Positions 10,701 through 21,200 of a DNA stretch of 64,000 nt are shown in pieces (position 1 is the first letter of the stretch; each line of letters starts with the position of its first letter). This DNA comes from Plazaster borealis (lineage: Eukaryota; Echinodermata; Asteroidea; Forcipulatida; Labidiasteridae). Under the pieces are notes generated by a model. That model did not search any database, was not told where the DNA came from, and worked only from the letters and a program-made list of their open reading frames with translations. The stretch spans positions 9,945,273 to 10,009,272 of the forward strand of contig CM037467.1 in the NCBI GenBank assembly GCA_021014325.1, given 5' to 3'. Both the position numbers and the translations under genes were made by a program.

Positions 10701-11607
10701 GGACCAAGGACCAAGAACTGATACACCCTTAACTAATTTTTTAACATTGATTTTCCTTAGTGGAGAACTCTTTTTGGAAAAGATGCCGAATCCGACCGCA
10801 CCATTTTCACTCATTATGACCAATAATTTTATTGACCAAAACATGGATTTTTTGGGCAGAATGAGTGATAAAGTGGTGGTAGGATCCGGCGTCTTTTTCC
10901 TTTTTGGCGACTTACTTCATCTCGGACTTTTATCCTGATTGATCCTGAGCCTGATGAGCTGGTACCCGTTGAGTTCTCACCATCATTGGTACCCATCTTG
11001 TTATCATGACCACCCTGCAAATTATGATATAAACAAACTATTATAAATCAAGCAAAACAATTCAAAATTTATATTGTCTAAAGATGTCCTAAAAAACAGT
11101 CACTACACATTTTCCGTGCCGGGGAAATATACACTGCCTTTATCTGTTTCAATTTTTTTAATTTTTTAATCAAATTAATTTACTCTTGTAACTCTGTTAA
11201 ACTTAAATCAATGTTATTTTGTTTTTCTATCACTTACGTAGGGCCTAGCTAGATACTAAACAATATTGTCATGATCTACTAAAAGTTTAACATCCCATAA
11301 GTGTATCACTATCAACAAAGAGAAAAAACTTATTTTTGTAAAACAAATGAAGAGATATCGGCCGGCAACTTTCACTTCACGGGTTAGAAAAGGCACGAAG
11401 TTCCCTTTTTTTTCACGATACAGATGCAGTGGTTTCCGTACCAATGCAATGGCAAAAATAATGCTTCTCTTTTTATCAACAATTGAGGAAGACAGTTTCT
11501 CGAATCTAAACATAACAATCATAGTAAGCCTCGTAAAGATATCATAAGAAAAATATACAAGAACATATTTACTGAAAAATAGAAAAGTACAGTACCTGAT
11601 CTGACAT
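7631..11607 (-). CDS. SUMO: SUMO, small ubiquitin-like modifier (complete, five coding exons)
   Basis: A small ubiquitin-fold protein that is conjugated through its C-terminal Gly-Gly to lysines of target proteins by the SAE1/UBA2 and UBC9 enzymes, after SENP proteases trim the tail. Coding exons on the minus strand are 11607-11596, 11014-10916, 10052-9975, 8480-8409 and 7705-7631. All have GT/AG borders and phase-0 junctions, giving 111 residues. Visible marks: MSDQ start; Gly/Ser-rich tail to about residue 28; strand IRIKV; FKVKLNTQMRKIKEKYC; RFLFDG; TPKELEMEPDDIIEV; QTGG at 102-105, then a six-residue tail HRPYHN. Exon borders match those of vertebrate SUMO1 genes as I recall them. Two oddities: TKSPSTV stands where SUMOs usually have a GVPxxSL-like segment, and the N-tail lysine (DNKMG) is not a psi-K-x-E site, so poly-SUMO chain formation is not predicted. 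All exons are intact, which argues against a pseudogene. It is transcribed away from ACLY. Confidence 0.92.
7774..8126. repeat. TTAA-flanked MITE, diverged copy in SUMO intron 4
   Basis: It has TTAAAGGGTCTGTATACGTT at the left and its near complement AACGTATACAGTCCCTTTAA at the right. It matches the interior of the 25242-25615 family only loosely. It sits inside an intron between exons 5 and 4. Confidence 0.7.
8409..8480 (-). CDS. SUMO: SUMO coding exon 4
   Basis: 24 codons between TTGACAG and GTAAAC. It starts TKSPSTV, then RFLFDGETVNDDTTPKE. An internal CTACAG lies nearer RFLF, but using it would put a stop in frame, so the upstream acceptor is chosen. Confidence 0.88.
8827..9722. repeat. 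35-bp minisatellite in SUMO intron 3
   Basis: About 25 tandem copies of a 35-bp unit (GCAGATGCATTCACCACATT followed by GACTGTGTGTACTGT), with scattered substitutions and one or two short units. A diverged direct repeat of about 60 bp flanks the array (8735-8800 and 9740-9803). These are eukaryotic tandem repeats without unique spacers, so this is not a CRISPR array. Confidence 0.95.
9975..10052 (-). CDS. SUMO: SUMO coding exon 3
   Basis: 26 codons between TTTTAG and GTAAGT. It encodes VGMEVLFKVKLN and then MRKIKEKYCEKS, the second strand and main helix of the ubiquitin fold. Confidence 0.92.
10436..10687. repeat. Foldback element in SUMO intron 2, CAGGGTTCTCCCC ends
   Basis: CAGGGTTCTCCCC is inverted at the right end as GGGGAGAACCCTG. 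The left part (CATAAGCTAGTGTATCGGGC, then a repeated GCCGATACGC) recurs at 50943-51015 in ACLY intron 21. Confidence 0.65.
10916..11014 (-). CDS. SUMO: SUMO coding exon 2
   Basis: 33 codons between a TTGCAG acceptor and a GTAAGT donor. It encodes the flexible Gly/Ser/Asn-rich tail and the first beta strand (SIRIKVRDE). Confidence 0.9.
11596..11607 (-). CDS. SUMO: SUMO coding exon 1 (MSDQ)
   Basis: Four codons, with A at -3 of the ATG, followed by a GTACTG donor. A four-codon first exon is the same arrangement as in vertebrate SUMO1. Confidence 0.88.
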
Positions 11608-12117
11608 TTTGTTTGGCTTGGTTGATTTATTTTTGTGCTACATGTGATTTGCACACAACACTGCACTCGAGTCACGCAACGAAGAGTCTATACACGGTTC
11701 ACACACTGCCTTTCCGAAACAAAATGATGCGCTTTTTTTCACTGGTTCCCGTTCAAACTCGAAGGTCAAAAGGATCCAAAACACTCATTCTCAGAAACGC
11801 GGGAACCTCCATGAAAAGTTATTTTGTTTCCTACGGTCACATCAGTGACCCCCACATGTGGTAGGAACTAAATAATAATTGTTTGGGTTCTTTGTCTGCG
11901 ACACAGAAGAAGAAGAAAAATGGTCCGATGATAGAGGGCGCTATACAGCAGTCAATTATTATACAGCAGCTATAAGGGCAGTCAATTATTCTTTATGGTT
12001 ACTATGAGAATAAGTCACTGATTTGATATCTGAAAAGAAACTTTGATATCTGAAAAGTACATATTCGGGTAACCAACCCTAACCTTAACCCAAACCCTAT
12101 TCAAAACCCTAACCCTA

Positions 12118-12303
12118 TCGGGGGTGTTTATTTCTGGGGTAATTAGCAAAAATTCCAAACGGCTGACCTGCCAAAAATTGAAAAGAAATCTGAAGTTTAG
12201 TTGTCCAATTGATTTTCAAGAGGCTGATGAGAGAGACTTTAACTACTTTTTGAGTATTTTTGAATATTTAGCATTTTTGCATTGGTTACTATGGGAGTTT
12301 ATT
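12118..12303. repeat. Direct repeat, copy 1 (second copy 12915-13098)
   Basis: GGGGTGTTTATTTCTGGGGT, CTGCCAAAAATTGAAAAGAA and TTTTTGAGTATTTTTGAATA recur in the same order at 12915-13098. Each copy is followed directly by a different TTAA-type element. Confidence 0.7.
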
Positions 12304-12676
12304 AAAGGGACACGTTGCCTTGGATCGGACGAGTTGGTCTAAAAAAAAACGCGTTTGTAACCGTTTGTTATAAAATGCATATGGCTATAGAAAGACGTTA
12401 TAAAAGTAGAATACAATGATCCACACAATATGCCTCGAAATTGCGTGGTTTTCCTTTTACTTTGCGAACTAACACGGTCGGCCATTTTGGCCGACCGTGT
12501 TTGTTCACGATTTAATAGGAAAACCACGCAATTTCGAGACATTTTTGTGTGGATCATTGTATTCTACTTTTAAAACATCTTTCTGAGTTCTGACCATATG
12601 CATTTTATAACAAACGGTTAATACAAATGCTTTTTATAGACCAACTCGCCCGATCCAAGGCAACGTGTCCCTTTAA
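12302..12676. repeat. 375-bp near-perfect palindromic MITE with TTAA ends
   Basis: TTAAAGGGACACGTTGCCTT at the left is exactly inverted at the right. The two arms match nearly throughout, meeting at GGCCATTTTGGCC around 12485. TTAA sits at both edges, as expected for TTAA-targeting transposons. No coding capacity. Confidence 0.85.
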
Positions 12677-12914
12677 GTGTAGGCCAAAGCTGATTATCAT
12701 AATTTTCTAAGCCCACTGTTACTTTTGACTTATAATTTGTTGGGTGTCATAGAATGTGTCATTATGAGAATTTATCACAACCTTGGGGTTCTTTGCTTCA
12801 ACTTTTGAGGAGATTTTGATTACAGGCTTCAAAGTTGCTCCTATTTTGGCTTGGGAAGTGGAGAGATGCTTCATGAAACTGGCAGAAGTCGGTTTGGGAA
12901 AAATCACATTCTCG

Positions 12915-13098
12915 GGGGTGTTTTTTCTGGGGTGATTAAACATTTTTTTCAAACGGCTTACTGCCAAAAATTGAAAAGAAATCTGATAGTTGTCCGAAAA
13001 TATGTCTGATTGGTTTTCAAGCGGCTGAGAGACTTTAAGGTATTTTTTGAGTATTTTTGAATATTTATAGCATTTAGCATTGTTTGCTATGGGAGTTT
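12915..13098. repeat. Direct repeat, copy 2 (first copy 12118-12303)
   Basis: See copy 1. Similarity ends at GCTATGGGAGTTTATT in both copies. Confidence 0.7.
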
Positions 13099-13272
13099 AT
13101 TTAGTGGGAGAAAATGACTTTTTTTTCTCAAAAACTACGTAAACTTCAAAAGGAGTCATTCTCACAATGTTTTATCCTCCATGGTTTTATCAACAGCTCT
13201 CTGTTGCTCATTACCAAGTAAGTTTTTATGCTATTTTTTTGGAGTAATTAACAAACGTGTACATGCCTTTAA
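13081..13272. repeat. Partial TTAA MITE (25242-25615 family, reversed)
   Basis: AAAACTACGTAAACTTC, CAACAGCTCTCTGTTGCTCA and AACAAACGTGTACATGCC, followed by TTTAA, are the reverse of segments in the TTAAAGGCACTGTACACG family. The left end is missing. Confidence 0.65.
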
Positions 13273-13439
13273 GTACCGACACTTTAGCACTGACGTATTT
13301 CCAAATTGGTCCTTTCTCTTTTGATTATAATTATTGCCTTTCTGTAGACTTTGATTAAAGATAATAAATAAAGGATGGTTTCATAAAAAATTAATATCAA
13401 AGCCAACTCCAAACCTGGGCGGAGCTTAAAATGAACAGT

Positions 13440-13740
13440 GTCCAATCACTGGGAGTGTATGGTAATTTTGACCTCGTGGCAGTGACGTGATCCAACCTCG
13501 CCAGACTACCCACGTGTGTGTGGTGTGATTATGGCCATAGAATTCTATGGATAATGGCACCATACGAAAAAGCACGTATCAACAACGCTTGCCAGAATCA
13601 GTGCATGCTCTGTGCATGGTCAGTACATATCCGGGTACCGGTTGATACACAAAAGTCAGGCGAAGGCGGCGAGTGTAACGTCAAAAACGTCTGAGATTTA
13701 CACTTTCAAGAAGGTCTTTTGAACAAGTTCAGGAGGTAGG
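13440..13740 (+). promoter_or_regulatory. Candidate upstream regulatory region / non-coding first exon of ACLY
   Basis: This block is richer in CpG than its surroundings. It holds CCAAT (13442), TGACGTGA (13483) and an E-box CACGTG (13511). A donor-like GGAG/GTAGGT at 13735/13736 could end a 5' untranslated exon. ACLY promoters in other animals respond to E-box factors, but no function is shown here. Placement is inference. Confidence 0.35.
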
Positions 13741-14166
13741 TAGTATGGAGTGTGTTTTTATACTGTTAAATATAGCTAATTACCAGCAATGCTTCAGGGA
13801 AAGTGCTGCAGTACAACAACTGGAATTTTTTCCCCACATATCCCCGGCAGTTCTGTCTCGACCGTGTTGCTCTCGATATTTGTACCGAGAGGTACGGCTG
13901 GCGTCAGCGTGAAATCACGGTGCTGTCTTCGGTGATGATTTTTTTTGATCGAGTTGTCATTATATCTGTGTATACGTTCTTATTTGTGTTTGTCATCCAA
14001 ATTTGAGGAATGTTTAGATAATTATCGTTATTTAAAAATGAGAGAAAAACCTGGCGAGAGAATGGTTAAATTTATCTAGTTTCTTTCTGTAAAATCCAGC
14101 CCCAACACCTTCTCGCGCGTAACATGTGTATTGTGTGTGTGTCCGGGTTGTTGGTCATTGTGTCAG
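13741..14166. other. Unassigned stretch between SUMO and ACLY
   Basis: There is a 67-codon plus-strand frame at 13803-14006, but its composition is not protein-like and I recognise nothing in it. It could be untranslated or intronic sequence of ACLY. Confidence 0.3.
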
Positions 14167-14180
14167 TGACGTCATATAAG
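14167..14180 (+). promoter_or_regulatory. Perfect CRE abutting a TATA-like box
   Basis: TGACGTCA (14167-14174) runs directly into CATATAAG (14173-14180). This could be a core promoter about 0.9 kb before the ACLY start codon, or a distal element for SUMO. No transcript evidence is available. Confidence 0.4.
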
Positions 14181-14740
14181 GGGGGTCCCTTGAAATTGGT
14201 TCAATGACTCCGGCCAGGATCCGGGAGAACAGGGAAAGTGGTTTTTAGGAATAGTGCTTTATTATGTTCATGATAAAATTTGTACAGGTCAATTGATAAA
14301 ATTGATCAATTTTTCAGTGGTGATTGTTATGTGACCTGTATATGTACAGCTTGTTTACAGTTACTGTACACTCAAGTTACAGTCATAATTTTCTTCCTCC
14401 ATGGTCATACACACTAAAACAATTTACATGCTATTTTTGTACAAGAAATAATAATTAATTTATAATTAATAGGTCACCAGCAGGAGTTGTGTTAGAATAG
14501 CTTCCCAATTGTTAGGCCAAGTAAAAAAAAAATTGTTGATCGTCCTTGCCCTCATCTTTTATTTGATTATTTTTGTTTTTGTCCTTCATTTATTTTGCTT
14601 CATATTGGCACCATTCTTTCAACGATTGATTTAATTTACCCGGCCATATAATTAGACTTCTTTCTAAGTTCTACTAATTCTACAAGGCCAGCAAATTTTT
14701 AGTTTGGCTCTTAGCTCTTTCCTCCTTCCTACTATGGCTT

Positions 14741-14893
14741 TATGTCCCACGCGAAGGATGAAAGCAATAATGGTTGTGTCTTGCTTTATAAGTTAAGGAC
14801 TTAAGCGTCAAGACCAAGACATGAACCCACACTCTGCTGATCAGAAACACCAGAGCTTGAGTCCTGTGTGCTTGACCGCTCGGCCACGACACA
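14741..14893 (-). repeat. tRNA-derived SINE, CGAGCGG family, fragment
   Basis: On the minus strand it reads as a class-II (Leu/Ser-like) tRNA head: A-box GTGGCCGAGCGG, then CTCTGGTGTTTCTGATCAGC and a B-box. It is followed by the tail segment AAGCAAGACAC and part of GGGACATAAAGCC. Confidence 0.8.
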
Positions 14894-15100
14894 CCATTCT
14901 GGTTTCTGCTTTAAGAGCAAAGATGCAATTGGCGCAGATCTAAAATCCAGTTTTGAGCAACTTTTTATTTTTTTCCTTTTGTCTCTGACATCATAACAAA
15001 AAATTGGCAAAAGCTAAACAATATAATGTTTGCCCTTGTTCTCCAAGTTGTAGAGTCAAAACAAGGGCCTGCTATTGCATCAGGTAACACATAAAACAAA

Positions 15101-15253
15101 ATGTCGGCAAAAGCCATCCGGGAAGCGGCGGGGAAACACCTCCTGCAGAAACACCTCAAGTGTGACGTCACTGCACCCAACAGGTGGGCTACAGTCACCG
15201 AAGATGTCAACTGGGATGAACTGACCAAAGAAAACCCATGGCTTCTGACTGAG
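15101..15253 (+). CDS. ACLY: ACLY coding exon 1
   Basis: Begins [12 protein letters not shown], 51 codons, ending NPWLLTE before GTATGT. The ATG has A at -3. A pyrimidine-rich stretch ending in TTGTAG at 15053 could be the acceptor of this exon, which would leave about 47 nt of 5' UTR. Confidence 0.93.
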
Positions 15254-18200
15254 GTATGTACATTGTACATCGTAATGCACTGAATAACTTGACCAAAATG
15301 TCAGACTGGTCAGGACTTGAAATATCCACAGGTTCACTGGCTAGAGTACGGTCATTTTAACATTTAGGCCAGTAACCAAACAACCAAGCAAGTCCCGCAG
15401 AATGTTGTTTAACCCTTACAGTCCCAATTCCTTCAACATGTGTCCAATGGAAGTGAACGATTCAGAAGAACTGGGGCAGGTTTTCTAATCTTATCTTAAG
15501 TCCAAACAATTTGGTGTGGAGTGACATAGGACGAGATGATATTGGAGGAAGTAGGCCACAGGCTAGCCATACTGCCTTAAATTGGATTAAATATGTATGA
15601 AGCTGCATAGATTTTTCAAAATCTAGACATGCAGTTTACAGTCTTATAAAAAATCCCTAACTGTGTAAAATGTTGTTGTAATCCTTGGTGACGGTGACTG
15701 CTGCATAGTCCGACACCCCTATGTTCAGACAACCTTACATGTTCCGAAACCCTATGTGATTTATTCGCTAGGGTTAGGGTTAGGGCTAGGAAAATTTACT
15801 AATTTTGATGGAACATAGGGGTTTTGGAACATGGGGGTGTCAGAACATAGGGGTGTAACCCTTCAAACTACACATGTACATATAAACCCCACTAAAAGGT
15901 GCTGTTGGGTGCTATGTGTACATTATGGACAAAGGTGTATTTATTTAATATACAAATAAATGCAAAACTAAGTATTGTCAAACAGACATAGCCTCCAAAT
16001 ACCCCCCCCCCCCACTCCACACACATAGCTGCCCCTGGACTCACGTACATCACCTCCCCTCCTCCCCACCCTAGCTTCAAGGCTGAACGTTAAAGCACTT
16101 CAGATTATTTCTAAGTGGTGTGACATTTACAGTGCACCATGCAATTCAAATAATTGGATCTACTCCTCAACTGCAGTAAAGGCCTCCTATGGTAGAGATT
16201 TGAGGCAGTGGCTATCAGTACTAGCCCCTAATCTCATCAGTCAATGCTGGCAAATTTATTATCTCTTGGTAAACTTGATGCGAGTCTATTGCTCAATATT
16301 TTCAGCCTAGGGTCCATGCTTGTCATGGGAAGCCTGTACAGGAATGGCCACCCTGTGGAACTTCAATCAGGGGCCAATTTCATAGCGCTTCTTAAGGGTA
16401 AGCAAATTTTCGTGCTAACTATAGCAGAAAAGTTTGCGTATTTCACAGGTAAGCAAGAAAATTAGGCGGCCAGCTTGCGCGTTCACCATGGCTTTCGTTT
16501 AATTTGTTTTCATACAGTAAGCACCGGAAGGTTAGCATTCCTTTTTGTGTGCTTACAGTTAGCAGCGCTATAAAACGGAAACTCGTGGCACAGTAAGCAC
16601 ATAAAATTGGGCTCCGATGTTGGGACATTTTGGTACAGCAACTTAACTGTAACACAAACTTAGGCCATTCCGAAGTTGCGGCTACAGCTACGGCTATGAC
16701 TTTTTCTTGCCAAGTGGTCCGGCCGGCTAGCACATTGTTGAAATTTAAAAGCATCCCTATTTAATATGATGGACCAGTGAAAGAGCTGACGGACTAGTGA
16801 AACAACAAGCTTACTGGTCCTGCTGGCCAGTCACTGAAAAAGTAAATGTAAATGGCAAACTTTAACCATGTTACTGGGTTATTTGCCGTTGTCTTCAATA
16901 AATCTAATAGCATGAATCTCATTTCAATATTTCGTAAGATTGTTTTGTGATCTTGAAAAATGCAACATTGTACTCGGATTGTTGTTTTGATTTGTTTGTT
17001 TGCTTAAATTACACAATTTGTCTGTTTCTTTTCGTCTACTTCAGGCCTTAATTGAGTTAGTTTTAAACTGACATATAATTGCAAAGTGTTACTGCTGCAA
17101 TTTACTTTGCTAGTTTGTTAATCTTAAAACAATCATGCTGTCATCAGATTTGTCGATAACATGGACACTGTTTGAAGTCTGGCTTTCCTGTTAATGAAGG
17201 TACCAACCACATGCCGGCAATATCAATTTTGGTGCAATGGGCGTGCGACATCTAGCGCTGATTTAATATCACATGATGGATTGGGAGTGGGTCGTACATC
17301 CCATCTGAAGGGCGGTGCAATAATGGAAAAGTGTCACGACCGGGACTCGAACCCCCACTCTGCTGATCAGAAACACCAGAGCTTGAGTCTGGTGTTCTTA
17401 TCCGCTCGGCCACGACACGGATGGAAGAACATTTTTCATGTACTGTCATGGTTGGTGGCTTGTCTGGGACATGATGGAACTACTCCTTCATCAAGAGGGG
17501 CTCCAAAGTCAAATTCAGTTTATACGGGTACACATATGTGTACATCCCTGTCAAATTTAGCAGAATAATAATAATAATAATAAGACTTGTAATGCGCACA
17601 TATCCACCCTGCTGGGTGTTCAAGGCGCAGTAAAAAACCCAAAAATAAAACAAAACAAAACAAAGACAAAACAGACACAACAAAATTAGTCCTTGAAAAC
17701 CTGTGACATAAGATAAGTTTTGAGAAGAGATTTGAATTTTGTGGTACAAAGACAAGATCTAAGATTAAGCGGTAGAGAGTTCCAGATGCGTGGCGCAGCT
17801 GAAGAAAAAGACCTGTCACCCCATGAGTGTCGAGACTTGGGTTCAACGAGGAGAAGCATGGAACTTGATCGAAGATTCCTTGATGGAGTGTAAACTTGAA
17901 GTAGTTCAGAGATATAGTGGGGAGCCTTGCCATTAAGTGCTTTGTGGACAATGAGCATCAGCTTGAAGATGATTCGTTGAGAGATAGGGAGCCAATGTAG
18001 TTGTTTCAGAATGGGGGTGATAGAACAGGATTTTCTAGACAGTGTCACAATGCGGGCAGCGGTATTTTGGAGGCGTTGAAGACGGGAAATCTGGTTGTTA
18101 GGAAGACTGTAGAGAAGAGCATTGCCGTTGTCATGTGTGCACATGGGTCTGTCCGCCCTAATGGGGCCATGGTGTGACATTAAAATTTTGTAAAAATGGG

Positions 18201-21200
18201 AGGTAGGCCTAACAATAAAAAGAAGTTTGTTTCTTTCTTTGTTTTCCCATGCACAATCCAAATCAATACCCTCGACCAGTCACAGTCCAAAAGATATCAT
18301 AATGGACCCATTTGTGTGGACAGAACTACACTCATTGACATTATATATTTATTGACTTCTGCACAAATTTGCAGGAAAAGGCTGGCAGTGATCACGATAT
18401 ATGCATGCTTGTACTTATACAAAATAAAACGGAAGAACTAAATTTTTGCTGGTACCATGAGAAAAATGGGGAAAATTATTTGAGGAAACTGATTTGTCCA
18501 TTTATTACATCCTACATTGTACAGTACATAGCCAATCTGCTTTATGACACGTGAAACCAATCTACATTGTTTATAGGCCTGGTACTTCATTCTTGGAGGG
18601 CAAGGCATTTTTTCCCTTTGTAAAGGGATTCTCTACAATAAGGGAAATTCAAATTTCTACAGGAGCAAGGTGCACCAAGGCAATGACTAATGTACATGTA
18701 TGGGGCATGGAGGCGATTACCATAGTGTTAGCCAGAGGGGTGTCTGGGTGTCTTTTGGACACCCTGTTTTAGATTTGGACACCCTGTTTTATCTGTCATT
18801 TACATGTAATGTATTGTAAGTGAACAATTTGGACACCCAGTTTTTAAGTTTCCAGCAAATTTAGACACCCTTTTACAAAATCCTGGCTAAAACCTTGGCG
18901 ATTACCTACATGTATGTTACCTCCCTCTGTGAAGCACATGGATTAGGCCTGTTATATCCAATCAGGCATGATATTCTTTATACTTAAATCTGATTTCTAA
19001 TTGTTTGGCCCTTGGAAAAATGAGACTATTAATAAGGCCTGAAAAATCTACTAGAGCCATAATGTACACATACATGTATGTACACATATAATGTACACAT
19101 GTAGCTCCTCTACATATGATGTGCATGCAGGTCAGCCCTTGTACTCGATAAATTGTTCCTACTTTTTTTCCAATGACCAAATATCATGCCTGCATACAAT
19201 GTACATTCATGAAACGTGTGGGTCCTCTGCCAGCTTGTGGTTTCAATGTTTTTTAATACCATCACCAGGGTCCAATTTCATAGAGCTGCTTAACGGCTGA
19301 TTTTGTGCTTACTGCACGAGTTTCCATTTCATAGCGCTGCTAACTGTAAGCACACGAAAAGGCATGCTAACCTTCCGGTGCTTACTGTATAAAACTGAAT
19401 GACGCAACAATGCAAATCCATGGCGAAAGCGCAAGCCGGTCGTCTTATTTTCTTGCTAACCTGTGAAATACGCTTACGCTTAAGCAAATGTTTCTGCTAC
19501 AGTTAGCACGAAAATTTGCTGACCGATACATGTAGGCTACAGTACATGTAAGCAGCGCTATGAAATTGGGCCCTGGTCAAAGGGTAGAGTTCATTGTAAT
19601 AATTAGTTCAGAGAAAGCTGGACCAGATAGCCCCTTTAAAAGTAAATATTAAACAGATTGAACTTTTGCTTGTGTTTCAATGAAACTTGAATCACAAGGA
19701 AATTGGTTTTAACACTCTGGCTAATACTTGATATTTGGACTGTGAGAAATCTGTATGTCCAGTGAATGACCTACCCATGGCAATGCGCAGGCTGAACCAG
19801 ATGGTAATTTGACGTTATTACGGTCAATTGAATGATAGGGCTCCTCCCTATCTCAAAGAAATTCTCTCACCATATACGCCAACTCGCAATCTTCGCTCAA
19901 CAAACCAACTTCTTTTAACTGTCCCTAAAACAACCACTTCCAACGGCGTTCGCGCATTTTCTGTATCTGCACCCACTCTCTGGAACTCTCTTCCTTTACA
20001 CATCCGAGCTACAAAGTCTCTGGACATTTTCAAAACATTGCTAAAAACTCACCTATTCAATATTTCTTATGATTGACTTTCTGTTTGTTATTTTTTACCA
20101 CTTGTTTTTGCCGACACATCTGTTTTATTCAATGTGCTCTTATTTCTTTCTAAGATACGTAATTTGTAATCTTTTTTGTTACTCTCTCTGTTTTTTGTTT
20201 GGTTTTATGCGTCTCGGAATAAGTTTAGTCTTAGATAGATGGCGCTTTACAAGTTTTTAATTATTACTATTATTATTATTAATTACATACTTAAATTCCA
20301 GCCACTGTCTGATTGGTTTATTTTGTACGTGTATGTTTGTAACTTTGAAATCTAGCCTACAAGAAATGCATTCCATTGACATTTTGCATGGATCCGCCAT
20401 GTGCGTGTAGAGCCTCGACTTCATGCTTCATTTTGTACTGTATTCATTCATCTGTTTGGATGAAAGTGTCATTATATTACCGTGACAATACAGAGTTACA
20501 TACTGCTGTCCCCAATTGGAGGCTCTAACACGCAAATGGCTGACTGTGCAAAGGGCAAATACAAGTCCATTCATGAGATGCAGTTATTTAATTAAAAGAA
20601 AATATTAAATGTAAATTCATTTATCTTCAAAGAATATAGTATATCCAAACACATCCATCATCAACATATTCCATCTCCCCCCCCCCCCCCGGAAAGTCCA
20701 GAGCCATAAAATCTCTTCCTCGCAATCCAATCTCGGGCAAATTGTGCAAATTAGATTAGAGCAAGATGACAGCTTAAAGGGGTGAAGGAAAGAGAAAACT
20801 CTGTTATCGATACAGCCACGAAGGATATAATGGAGCATCGCCAGACCCCTGCCCCCCCCCCCTGTCCAAGCCTGTGATGACTTTACTTGAAGATGGCGGC
20901 GGCGGCGTGAGTGCCAGTCAAGGCAAATTTATGGAATTGATGTTGCTCCTCTTACCATGTTGAAGATAATTGATTGCAGCGACTTGGATTTTGAGAAACG
21001 CGTCCTACTGTATCAATGTGCATACATACATCAGTGTTTCTAGGACACTAACAATGTTTGTGAAGCATTGCCTTCTTAGTAAAAAGGGTACACTCTTTTA
21101 GTACAGTGCTGTGTTTGAATTGAACAAAACATTTCTTTCTGTTAAGTCTTTTTCACACGAGAGCATTTTAGCAAGGGTCCCTTGCTAAATTTGAGCATGG

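Noticed and set aside
11256..11675. 139-codon minus-strand frame
   Set aside because: It overlaps SUMO exon 1 in another frame. Composition is not protein-like and no motif is seen.
17686..18261. 191-codon protein gene on the minus strand
   Set aside because: Only the C-terminal part is LINE-like. The first 45 or so codons come from unrelated flanking sequence, so it is a truncated retroelement.
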